From assembly GCA_943787425.1 (NCBI GenBank), contig CALSMJ010000003.1, positions 434,001 through 498,000 of the forward strand: a stretch of DNA of 64,000 nucleotides. Reading direction: 5' to 3'. The notes beneath the pieces were generated by a model. That model did not search any database. It was not told the DNA's origin and was given only the letters and a program-made list of their open reading frames with translations. A program made the translations under genes and the position numbers. Source of the stretch: an uncultured Pseudomonadales bacterium. Lineage in GTDB: Bacteria; Pseudomonadota; Gammaproteobacteria; Pseudomonadales; Azotimanducaceae. Shown one piece after another: positions 19,748 through 27,064 of the stretch. Position 1 is the stretch's first letter. Each line of letters begins with the position of its first letter.

Positions 19748-20097
19748 CGGTTGTCTCTCTTATTGCCTTGGCGGGGTATAGCGCCAAGCTGAGTTTACGG
19801 AAGTATAATCATTTCTGGTTTCGCCTGTCATGATTTAAGTGTTTTATCTTCTTATGACGGCCTGCAGCGGTCCGCGCAGCAAAAAAAGAAAATCAGGCAG
19901 GGCCTCTTGATGCGCCAGCCCGGTCGAATGATTGCGTTCGCTGAAGAGCGAGGCGTCGCACCGTCCAGATGTCCTTCTGAAAATACTGAAGCGTCTGGGG
20001 CGGGATTGGGTTGGTGATGCTCCGAATCACCCATCGCCAACAGACCCGACTGATCAACAAACGACACTCTGTTAAATTCAAGTCCCTCGACCATGCA

Positions 20098-20149
20098 TGG
20101 GTGATGGTCGCGATCGACCAGCCTCTAGATTCGAGGGCCGAATCACCCA
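20098..20149. other. Three-way-junction-like RNA/DNA fold
   Basis: TGGGTGAT (20098-20105) pairs with ATCACCCA (20142-20149) in an uninterrupted eight-base outer stem. Inside are two hairpins: GGTCG-CGAT-CGACC (20106-20119) and CCTC-TAGATTC-GAGG (20122-20136). GTTTT follows the outer stem. This is a compact branched fold and more structured than chance sequence of its size. It could be a terminator, a small RNA core, or an end structure of the element whose repeat follows 31 bases later. It does not have tRNA features. Confidence 0.45.
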
Positions 20150-20179
20150 GTTTTCAACCGTTGAGCCAAAATTTTTGAT

Positions 20180-20246
20180 CTCACAACACAGGTTCGAAGG
20201 GGCTAATGAAGCCAGCAGCTAACCGGCTGACACTAGGATGCTTTTC
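20180..20246 (+). repeat. Intergenic element, copy B
   Basis: Carries CACAACACAGGTTC (20182-20195), AGCAGCTAACC (20214-20224) and AGGAT (20235-20239) followed by CTTTT. Order and spacing match copy A at 14703-14770. As in copy A, a strong hairpin lies shortly upstream. The sequence between the blocks has diverged, so only certain blocks are kept. Orientation is the same in both copies. Confidence 0.5.
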
Positions 20247-20337
20247 TCAACGTCGGAAAAGCGCGTTTATGCTTTAGAACCCACCATGATTGGCCGAGAT
20301 CGTGCAGGGCAAACATCGCGCTGGCCGAAAAGGTGTC

Positions 20338-20970
20338 CTACCCGGCAATGGGTCTGGGCAGATTCGGTTCGGCCTGTAACCAGCGGTCAAGATCGTCCGG
20401 TCGATCAACATCCCAGAGCGTTGGTAACTCCAACCAATCGACGCCGGCCTGCGTCATCAATCTCCGCGTTTGCGTAGTGACCGCCGCGCTGCTCCAGGGC
20501 ACACCCTCAAAGACGGGTGGCACAGACCCGCGGACGCCGATCCCCACATAACCGCCATCCTCAGCAGGAACCAAAACCATCGATGCCACTGAAAGCGCCT
20601 GCCCTGCAGCGGCCAAGGCCGCTGGGGTCCAGACCGGGCAATCAGCACCGATCAGCAAGACGCTTGGGCCAAATTCAAGACCCGCTTGTAAAGCAAATTG
20701 CATTCGCCTGCCAAGATCACCGGAGCACTGCTGATGAAAAGTCATCCCTAGGCCATCGACGATCTGCTCCAGCTCAAATGGATCATCCTCCAAGGGGCAC
20801 CAAACCTGCACTTGGGCTGGCACTGTCGATGCCGTCATGAGTGTGCGATGGACCAGTATGCGGTACCAATGCAGGGCTGCAGCCGCGCCTATCTCGCGTC
20901 CTAAACGCGTTTTAACGCAACCTAATTTGGGCGCTCTCGCGAAAATTTGCAGCACCAAATCAGCGGACAT
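20338..20970 (-). CDS. TIGR04282-type glycosyltransferase (DUF2064)
   Basis: Nucleotide-sugar or cofactor transferase-like protein of about 210 residues. It starts with VLQIFARAPKLGCVKTRLGR, typical of the GT-A/MobA-like family annotated as arsenosugar biosynthesis-associated glycosyltransferase, followed by LLIGADCPVWTPAAL (metal-binding Asp) and LVPAEDGGYVGIGVRG. ATG at 20970 lies inside the end of the upstream gene (11-base overlap), indicating coupled translation. The family name comes from gene neighbourhoods with ArsM/ArsS; neither is in this window, so an arsenic role is not shown. Partner of the TIGR04283-type gene at 20960-21649. Confidence 0.85.
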   Translation of the reverse strand: MSADLVLQIFARAPKLGCVKTRLGREIGAAAALHWYRILVHRTLMTASTVPAQVQVWCPLEDDPFELEQIVDGLGMTFHQQCSGDLGRRMQFALQAGLEFGPSVLLIGADCPVWTPAALAAAGQALSVASMVLVPAEDGGYVGIGVRGSVPPVFEGVPWSSAAVTTQTRRLMTQAGVDWLELPTLWDVDRPDDLDRWLQAEPNLPRPIAG

Positions 20971-21649
20971 TTTGATACCAGCGGTGCAAGGTCGAAGGCG
21001 ATACACCCAGCCAATAGGCCCATCGAAACCAGAACATTTTAAGCACCGTTGCCAACCATCCCTGTTGCCCCCACCGCCGGCCGGATGTCGTGAGCGTCAG
21101 CTGCAAAACCTCAGGCTGGGCTAGCCTTTTGAGTCGTCGGCACAGCGCAATATCTTCCATTAGCAACTGTTCGGGAAACCCGTCGCACGATCGAAACAAA
21201 CTGTTACGCACAAACAAACCCTGATCACCTGTTGCAATTGACGTCCATTTCGATCGGCGATTCATGAGCCACGCCGTCAAGGCGAGACCCGGGTGACGTC
21301 CGGCGATAGCGACGCGAAACCATCCCCACTGCGCTTGGCAACCCACTAAGCTGTGAATAAACGTTTGTGCTGAAACTGCGGGTAATGCTGAGTCGGCGTG
21401 CAGGAACAACAACCAATCGCCTCTCGCGACCTTCGCGCCCGCATTCATTTGGGCTGAACGGCCCATCGCGCCTTCTAAAATGACATCGGTCAAAGGATCA
21501 GCAATTGCACAGCTATCGTCAGAGCTCCCGCCATCACTGACAATGACCTCGACACCCGCGGCCCTGAGCGGTTGCAGTGACGCCAGCAGGCTCGGGAGCG
21601 CCTCCGCTTCATTCAATACGGGAATGATAATGGTTAAAGACGGGCTCAT
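20960..21649 (-). CDS. TIGR04283-type family 2 glycosyltransferase
   Basis: GT2-fold enzyme of 229 residues: LTIIIPVLNEAEALPSLLAS at the N-terminus, VIVSDGGSSDDS (nucleotide-binding), GRSAQMNAGAKVARGDWLLF and LHADSALP (metal-binding acid), and FPEQLLMEDIALCRRL (acceptor side). These match the TIGR04283 proteins that are nearly always encoded beside TIGR04282. The start overlaps the end of the DUF547 gene by four bases (ATGA), and its end overlaps the next gene by 11 bases, so the three form one operon. The sugar donor and acceptor are unknown. Confidence 0.87.
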   Translation of the reverse strand: MSPSLTIIIPVLNEAEALPSLLASLQPLRAAGVEVIVSDGGSSDDSCAIADPLTDVILEGAMGRSAQMNAGAKVARGDWLLFLHADSALPAVSAQTFIHSLVGCQAQWGWFRVAIAGRHPGLALTAWLMNRRSKWTSIATGDQGLFVRNSLFRSCDGFPEQLLMEDIALCRRLKRLAQPEVLQLTLTTSGRRWGQQGWLATVLKMFWFRWAYWLGVSPSTLHRWYQNVR

Positions 21650-22518
21650 TCGCTTTCGCTTAAGGTGCGGTCAGCCGCAACGGCATTCAATCGCCAATCG
21701 TAATTTGAATAATCGATCGTCACCTCGCCCTCTGCCAGCCGCTTTTGTTGGTCTGCGCTGAGTTCCAGCGCGGCTGCGTAATGAAGCAAAAAGCCAATCA
21801 CACCCCCCGGAGATTGATTGTTCGGCGGTTGAAAGTCGCCGGCATACCAGTCGAAAAGTGGGGACACAAACAGCCGCTCTGATTCGCCCTCATAATAGTT
21901 GCGATTCCGATCTTTCAGAAAACGGATTGTTTGATCTTCAAGTTGTGCGTCCAATCGCTGCGCCAAGAAAGGTTCTTCGCGTAGCGCGGGACAACCCACC
22001 GAGGCGCAATTCACCGCAAAATGAATCCGGGGGTCCATGAGCGCCGGGTCGCCTCGAATTAAACGATGTTCAATATCATCGAGACTGCTTCGGCTACCCA
22101 GGAGATCAAAAAATCGGTGCTTGAACGGCGCATTGAGCACCCGGCCAAAATCCCAGACCGAGGCAATCCCTGGATAGCGCTTCATGATCTTTGCAACCAT
22201 AAAGCTGTTGTAGGCGTTCAGCAAAAAAGCCAGCTTCGCAGGTTGAGAAAATCCGTTGAATTGCTCGACACTGACTGCGCTCAAGGCGCTCAAATAGCGG
22301 TTGAAGGTCCGTTTATCGTCTAGAAAAACTTGGTAATCCAGTTTTGATACGCGCCCGCCTTGATCTGTGTACACAGCTCGGTCGAGCAATTTAGCCCAAT
22401 CTGCATGGGTATGATCAAATGGCGTGGGTTCGGGTGGGTAGGCACTGCCGGCATGGCTCGGGACGGCCCACAGAATCACCCCCAACAATAAGCACTGTAA
22501 ACCCGATCTTTGAAACAT
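21646..22518 (-). CDS. Secreted DUF547 protein
   Basis: Signal peptide near the N-terminus (CLLLGVILWAVPSHA) followed by a DUF547 domain: AKLAFLLNAYNSFMVAKIM, HRFFDLLGSRSSLDDIEH, DPRIHFAVNCASVGCPALR and LFVSPLFDWYAGDF. DUF547 proteins have a conserved Cys-His-rich core related to transglutaminase/papain-like folds, but the activity is unproven. The likely start is ATG at 22518 after AGGATG; ATGs at 22527 and 22554 are upstream alternatives. It is the first gene of an operon with the two TIGR0428x glycosyltransferases, an arrangement common in marine Proteobacteria. Confidence 0.87.
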   Translation of the reverse strand: MFQRSGLQCLLLGVILWAVPSHAGSAYPPEPTPFDHTHADWAKLLDRAVYTDQGGRVSKLDYQVFLDDKRTFNRYLSALSAVSVEQFNGFSQPAKLAFLLNAYNSFMVAKIMKRYPGIASVWDFGRVLNAPFKHRFFDLLGSRSSLDDIEHRLIRGDPALMDPRIHFAVNCASVGCPALREEPFLAQRLDAQLEDQTIRFLKDRNRNYYEGESERLFVSPLFDWYAGDFQPPNNQSPGGVIGFLLHYAAALELSADQQKRLAEGEVTIDYSNYDWRLNAVAADRTLSESE

Positions 22519-22740
22519 GGTTAACATCCTATTGGCCCCGCTTACCAGCAGCACGACGAATTAAATAGCTTGACGGTCTTACGCCATGCCGTCAGCGTTT
22601 CTGATGACTTGTAGCCTTGACGACAGCAACCTCTGAGATGCTTCCGATAGGGTATCGATCAACACCCGCCGCGGTGGTGCTCATCCCGGGCAGTTTACAA
22701 AAAATGGCTGGATAGCGCTCGATCTCGTCGCATTTCTCTG

Positions 22741-22935
22741 CGCTACGATGCCAAGGGTTACTTCCGGCCCGGTAAACCCCCTACTTGAGAAGATCTGGAT
22801 GCTATTGTCCATGCCGTTGCCTGGCGCGTCTTGGGGTTTCGAGAGAAAACAGATTACCCCATCGGCGATCGCAAGGCCGCCCCACGAGTCCGAGTATTTG
22901 GATCTGATGCAGCAGGCGAAAGCAGCCTGGTAGCG
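22741..22935 (+). mobile_element. IS91-family transposase remnant
   Basis: Reads RYDAKGYFRPGKPPT, a TGA stop at 22786, then EDLDAIVHAVAWRVLGF and EKTDYP, and after a shift ESEYLDLMQQAKAAW with a TAG at 22933. The same positions of the transposase are kept as in the remnants at 2464-2738 (YDANGYF.PVKPPT and ESAYLDLIQ), so all derive from related IS91-type elements. It carries a stop and a frameshift. It lies in a 770-base gap between the DUF547 gene and the 2-oxoglutarate oxygenase; the rest of this gap (22519-22740 and 22936-23323) shows nothing that I recognise. Confidence 0.7.
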
Positions 22936-23323
22936 CTTGCCGGTGCATCGACCGACGCGAAGGACTCTACGTGTCGCCTGGCGTGGTGTCCCAATGTGAG
23001 CCGGCAGGCGTGCCGGGCGGCACCCATCGGAACCAAGCAGCGCATGGTTTAGCGGCGAAGGTTGACTGTTTTCCCAATAAAATTCTGGTTTAATCCAGTG
23101 GTCGATATTGTACCGTCGCAAAGCGTCTCGTCAGTATTGGTCAAATTGCGTCCGCGGTATCAACGGCGCTGAAGTCAGTTCAGCGCGTACAGCCCTGTGA
23201 TGATTTGGCGGAAAATGCCAAGCGAATTTTGAAAAAAGACCGAGATCAAGTGGGAATAAAGGCTAAGTCATGCAACATAGTCGTTATCGTTGTATTACTG
23301 GGTGAGAAGGGCTAGATGTTTGC

Positions 23324-24370
23324 GTGGATCCTGTGATTGAGCCATCGAAAAAAGCGTTTCCTGAATGGCGAGAAGGCGCCGTATTCGACGCCCGATTGTT
23401 GCGCGGCAGGGGAGACGTGCGCGATCGTGAGATTCGACGACTGGGGCAGGCCGTAGAGCGCTGGGGTTTTTTTGAGCTTCAAAACCACGGCATCGACCCT
23501 CAATGCCGTCAAGAATTGTTCGCCGCTCAGCGCGCATTTTTTGCCTTGCCCGACGCGCAAAAACGCCGTTTGCAGCGAACAGCCCTTAACGCCCGTGGCT
23601 ATAATCCGGGGGAGTTGACGAAAAATCGGTTAGATGCCAAGGAGATTTTCGACGTTGGACACAAGCCGGATCCCTTGGCAGCCGATGATGCCTTGTCCAA
23701 TCGGGTCGTGGACGGTTGGAATCAAATGCCCGAGGAGGGCGCCATAAGGGATCCCATATGGCGCTGGTTCAACGTCTGTGAACCCTTGGCGATTGAGGTC
23801 TACGGCTGGTTGTTGCAGGCGTTGGGCGCAAGCGACGCGCTTGGCGCGCACACTGATCAGCACACGAGTTTTTTGCGGCTCAATGCCTATTCAGACGCGC
23901 AGCAGAAAAACAGTCGAAAACAAAGTGTCGAAGACGAAGATCCCGACTTAATGGATCCGCTGGGCATCCATCGGCATACCGATGCAGGGTTGCTGACCTT
24001 GCTCGTTGAAGATGGTCACCACGCACTTCAGGTTTTGCATGCCGGACAGTGGCGGATGATCGAGCCCTCTGCCAATGCTTTCATCGTGAACACGGGAGAC
24101 ATGCTTCAGGTATTGTCTAATGATCGGTTTATCGCGCCCGAACATCGCGTGCTGGCCTCTGTCGAAGGCCAATACCGGCTCAGTGCGGCGTACTTTTTCA
24201 ACCCGCCCTATGATCAAATCATTCAGGCGTTGCCCGTCAACGATAAAGACGCAACCCTTGATGCGCCGCGGTATCAGAGCTTCACTTGGGAGACATTTCG
24301 TCGACGGCGGGGTGCCGGCGATTACGAGGATTTGGGTGAAGAAATACAGATTAGCCACTATCGCGTTTAG
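23324..24370 (+). CDS. 2-Oxoglutarate/Fe(II) dioxygenase, isopenicillin N synthase-like
   Basis: Jelly-roll dioxygenase with the N-terminal DIOX_N region (GFFELQNHGID and RRLQRTALNARGYNPGE) and the 2OG-Fe(II) core: iron ligands in HRHTDAGLLT and PEHRVLA, and the 2-oxoglutarate-binding Arg in YRLSAAYFF. All three iron ligands and the Arg are present, so it should be active. The start is GTG at 23324 without a strong ribosome binding site. Plant- and fungus-like homologues hydroxylate or desaturate small metabolites; the substrate here is unknown. It stands alone between an IS91 remnant and a gene-free stretch. Confidence 0.85.
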   Translation: MDPVIEPSKKAFPEWREGAVFDARLLRGRGDVRDREIRRLGQAVERWGFFELQNHGIDPQCRQELFAAQRAFFALPDAQKRRLQRTALNARGYNPGELTKNRLDAKEIFDVGHKPDPLAADDALSNRVVDGWNQMPEEGAIRDPIWRWFNVCEPLAIEVYGWLLQALGASDALGAHTDQHTSFLRLNAYSDAQQKNSRKQSVEDEDPDLMDPLGIHRHTDAGLLTLLVEDGHHALQVLHAGQWRMIEPSANAFIVNTGDMLQVLSNDRFIAPEHRVLASVEGQYRLSAAYFFNPPYDQIIQALPVNDKDATLDAPRYQSFTWETFRRRRGAGDYEDLGEEIQISHYRV

Positions 24371-24900
24371 GACTGCGTTCGTAGTAAGGGAAATGTGGGT
24401 CATCTTGCCTGGAGATAGGATCAGGGTGTTGAAAAAGTTTTTGGCGCGGCAGCGCAGTTAAACTTGAGCAGTGCCTGTGAATTTCCGGTCAGAGCCCGCT
24501 TGATAAGCCGCTAAGGCGTGGTCATCTTCTGTGACACAAAAAAAAGCCGCCGCCGCTTGTAATTAGACGAGCGCGGTCGGGGGCATTCAATCTAGAAACG
24601 TTCCTTACGCCATTGGTCTGAAATAGCGGGATCCAAATATCTTGGGGGTCGGGGCCTTCGGGCCGGGCGCGAGCGCTATTCCAAATCGAAGTGCTCAGCA
24701 AAGCAGAGCGAAGGATGTGTGAGGTTTGCCCCGGTCTGACAACCTGGTGGAGAAGGCAACTTGGAAGAATTGCCTTCGCCTGGAAACCGGTTGAGTTGAC
24801 CATCGCGACGGCGTATGGTTGTATCTTGTTGATAATTTGAACCGAAACTAAATATAGGTGCCAATCGGTTTACCGAGGTTTTTGAAAAGGAGAGGTTATT
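24371..24900. other. Gene-free stretch upstream of the beta-helix locus, with one hairpin
   Basis: No recognisable gene. GAAGGCAA (24752-24759) and TTGCCTTC (24770-24777) form a perfect eight-base stem with a ten-base loop, about 125 bases before the start of the secreted beta-helix gene. There is no T-run after it. It might lie in the 5' leader of that transcript. AAAAGGAGAGG at the right end is the ribosome binding site of the next gene. Confidence 0.4.
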
Positions 24901-25875
24901 ATGACCGTTGAGTTTAGATCTTTGTTGGTATTTGCTTCGTTGATTCTATCATCGCAAGCCATCGCTGTAGATTTCAACGTGTCCAGCTCGACCGAACTCC
25001 AGTCGGCGCTGACAACCGCTGCCAGTAACGGGGGTGATGACGTGATTACGTTGGCGCCTGGGGTTTATGCTGGCAACTTCAAATATCTCGCGGGCGAAGC
25101 CTATTCGGTGACCCTTCAAGGGGATCCGTCGGCAAGCCGAGAAGAGATTATCCTTGATGGCGAGCGCCGAGCCTTTGTTCTACGAGTGGACCCAAGAGAC
25201 TACGCAATGTCGCTGACGATTCAGCATCTCACTGTGGCGAACGGAAAAAGCGATGAGCCGGGTGGCGGCCTGACGCTATTGGGGCCGGTAGATGATTGTC
25301 GTGAGATTGGCAATGATTTGACTACAGACCCCACCAACCCCAATCCCGACGCGGCTTCGGAGGCTGTCGAGCAATGTTATAAAGAAAGGAATGCAGACCT
25401 TCTGTTATCTGATCTGGTGATCCGGGATAACTTTGCCTGCCATGGCGCGGGCGTTTTTGTTGGGGGCCCTCGCACCTTGGATGGTACCACCGTATCTGCC
25501 GGTTTCTCTCGCGCGACGATTGAAAATAGTTTGTTTCTGGGTAACGGCGCTTACTTCCCGCCAGGCTCAGGAGACAACGGGGGAAGTTTAAGTTCGACAT
25601 GCCCGTATGAAACTGCTGGTCATTTAGCAGTGGCCGTCACTGAGTCCATTTTGTTGCAAGGCAACCGGTTCAATAATCTCGCGCTGCCGCTGAATACCAC
25701 AGATGGACCTTCTCTTTCGTCTTTTGCTTCTGCGATATCATTGGCAGCAGAGTTAGCTTTTTCAACGAGTACAACGAGCGATGACCCTAAATTAACAGTA
25801 AAAGACAATGTTTTTGAAGCGCTCGGCGAAGTCACAGTAAGTAGAGACCACAAACTCAGAGGATACTTACATTGA
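24901..25875 (+). CDS. Secreted right-handed beta-helix protein, N-terminal part (frameshifted)
   Basis: Signal peptide (residues 1 to about 22, ending QAIAVDF), then NVSSSTELQSALTTA and ITLAPGVYAGNF, the usual opening of parallel beta-helix proteins of the choice-of-anchor Q or polysaccharide-lyase-like type, with repeated short strands and Asn turns. Strong ribosome binding site GGAGAGG. The frame ends at 25873-25875 where homology-like beta-helix sequence continues in the next frame at 25883-27034, so the two are one gene of about 710 codons broken near 25850. No catalytic residues can be assigned; binding or degrading polysaccharide at the cell surface is the family's usual role. Confidence 0.75.
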   Translation: MTVEFRSLLVFASLILSSQAIAVDFNVSSSTELQSALTTAASNGGDDVITLAPGVYAGNFKYLAGEAYSVTLQGDPSASREEIILDGERRAFVLRVDPRDYAMSLTIQHLTVANGKSDEPGGGLTLLGPVDDCREIGNDLTTDPTNPNPDAASEAVEQCYKERNADLLLSDLVIRDNFACHGAGVFVGGPRTLDGTTVSAGFSRATIENSLFLGNGAYFPPGSGDNGGSLSSTCPYETAGHLAVAVTESILLQGNRFNNLALPLNTTDGPSLSSFASAISLAAELAFSTSTTSDDPKLTVKDNVFEALGEVTVSRDHKLRGYLH

Positions 25876-25882
25876 AACAGAA

Positions 25883-27034
25883 GTGGTCCAGACTGTTCGT
25901 GAGTTATATAAACTTAATGGCCCGACAACGTTTGAAAACAATGAGATAAGAGGGTTTGCTGGGTCAAGTTTTGGCAACATTAATGGGCGCATTGCAGAGA
26001 ACCTCTTCACAGGCAACGCCACACGCCAAGTAACCGCTCTCGCAGGTGTTATAGAGGACAATATTTTTGAATTGGGAGAAGGCTCTAGTTCGATGAACTT
26101 TGGGACCGGCACTGGCGTCGATTTTTCGCTTTCTGGCACTGTACGGCGGAACATTTTTAGGGAGCTATTAGGATCGATCAGGGTGGTGGGCTCGGTTTCG
26201 CTGGACAGTTTTCCAGGCGACCCAGGGTATGGTGAGCCTCAAACCACGATTTTCACGGAAAATTTAATTTCGGGCATCGGAAAATCGGCTAGACCCCAGG
26301 AGGACAACCAGGGCACTGGCGATCCTAACGTTTACGATCCTGGCGCAGCACTTGGAGGCGGCAGTGAGACCGTCTTTGGAGACGACTATTGCACCGTGTT
26401 TTTTCAAAGCGGCGCCTTCTCTATCTTAAACAATACCGTTGCCAGAACGGTGGGTTCTGGCCTCTGTGTCGACAGCAATTCCTTCACCATTGCCAATAAC
26501 ATTGTCTGGGCTGCTCCCGGAGTTGAAGGCGGCTACGATATTCAACAGATCGGATACGCTGACGCAAGTGTCTTGGTGAACAATATCTTTCAAACAGCAA
26601 CGGAATTCTGGGACATCAACGAAGGTAATATTAACCTTGATCCACAATATTTTGACGTAGGCGCGGGTGATCTCCATGTTCGCACAGGCTCTCCTGCTAT
26701 CAACGCCGGTGCAGATAATCGCCTCAGTGCAGAGCAAGTGTACGACCTTGATGGTAATGCCCGAGTGCTCAACGGAGCAGTTGACATTGGTGCCTATGAG
26801 CGCTCGACCACGGCGCTGCACCCAGCCGACACCAATGGCGATAACGAAATCTCAAAGGATGAGTTTGATGCCTACAACACGGCCTGGCGTAGCAATGCAG
26901 TTTGGGAGAGCGCGCCGTCAATTATCCCCATCGATTTTGTCTCACGTGCGGGGTATCTCCTGCAGAGCGGTGGCGAATACGAAAACATAGGCGTGGGTAA
27001 GCCTGCGACGTGGGTTCCGGTATCGTCGAACTGA
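25883..27034 (+). CDS. Beta-helix protein, C-terminal part with a dockerin-like calcium motif
   Basis: Continuation of the gene at 24901 in frame 2; upstream of 25883 the frame stays open back to about 25847 (TNSEDTYIETE), so the GTG at 25883 is not a true start. It has more beta-helix turns (NNTVARTVGSGLCVDSN, NNIFQTATEFWDINEGN), then DLHVRTGSPAINAGAD and DIGAYER, a closing signature of choice-of-anchor Q proteins. A single EF-hand/dockerin-like loop, DTNGDNEISKDEFDAY, lies near the end. The frameshift needs one base to be removed or two added. The caspase-like gene follows 30 bases later, so the two probably form a transcription unit. Confidence 0.75.
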   Translation: MVQTVRELYKLNGPTTFENNEIRGFAGSSFGNINGRIAENLFTGNATRQVTALAGVIEDNIFELGEGSSSMNFGTGTGVDFSLSGTVRRNIFRELLGSIRVVGSVSLDSFPGDPGYGEPQTTIFTENLISGIGKSARPQEDNQGTGDPNVYDPGAALGGGSETVFGDDYCTVFFQSGAFSILNNTVARTVGSGLCVDSNSFTIANNIVWAAPGVEGGYDIQQIGYADASVLVNNIFQTATEFWDINEGNINLDPQYFDVGAGDLHVRTGSPAINAGADNRLSAEQVYDLDGNARVLNGAVDIGAYERSTTALHPADTNGDNEISKDEFDAYNTAWRSNAVWESAPSIIPIDFVSRAGYLLQSGGEYENIGVGKPATWVPVSSN

Positions 27035-27064
27035 TCGCCCCGATTGTTCAATAGAGAATTTCGA

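Larger units (their letters stand above)
19748..20337. other. Gene-free stretch with a branched hairpin and repeat copy B
   Basis: No protein of recognisable family is visible in any frame. It lies between the start of the PhoU-like gene and the end of the TIGR04282-type gene. It holds the branched fold at 20098-20149 and intergenic element copy B at 20180-20246, listed separately. The rest shows no feature that I can name. Confidence 0.5.

Noticed and set aside
20182-20195. T-loop-like GGTTCGAA as part of a tRNA
   Set aside because: No acceptor or anticodon stems fit around it, and copy A of the same repeat reads GGTTCAGA.
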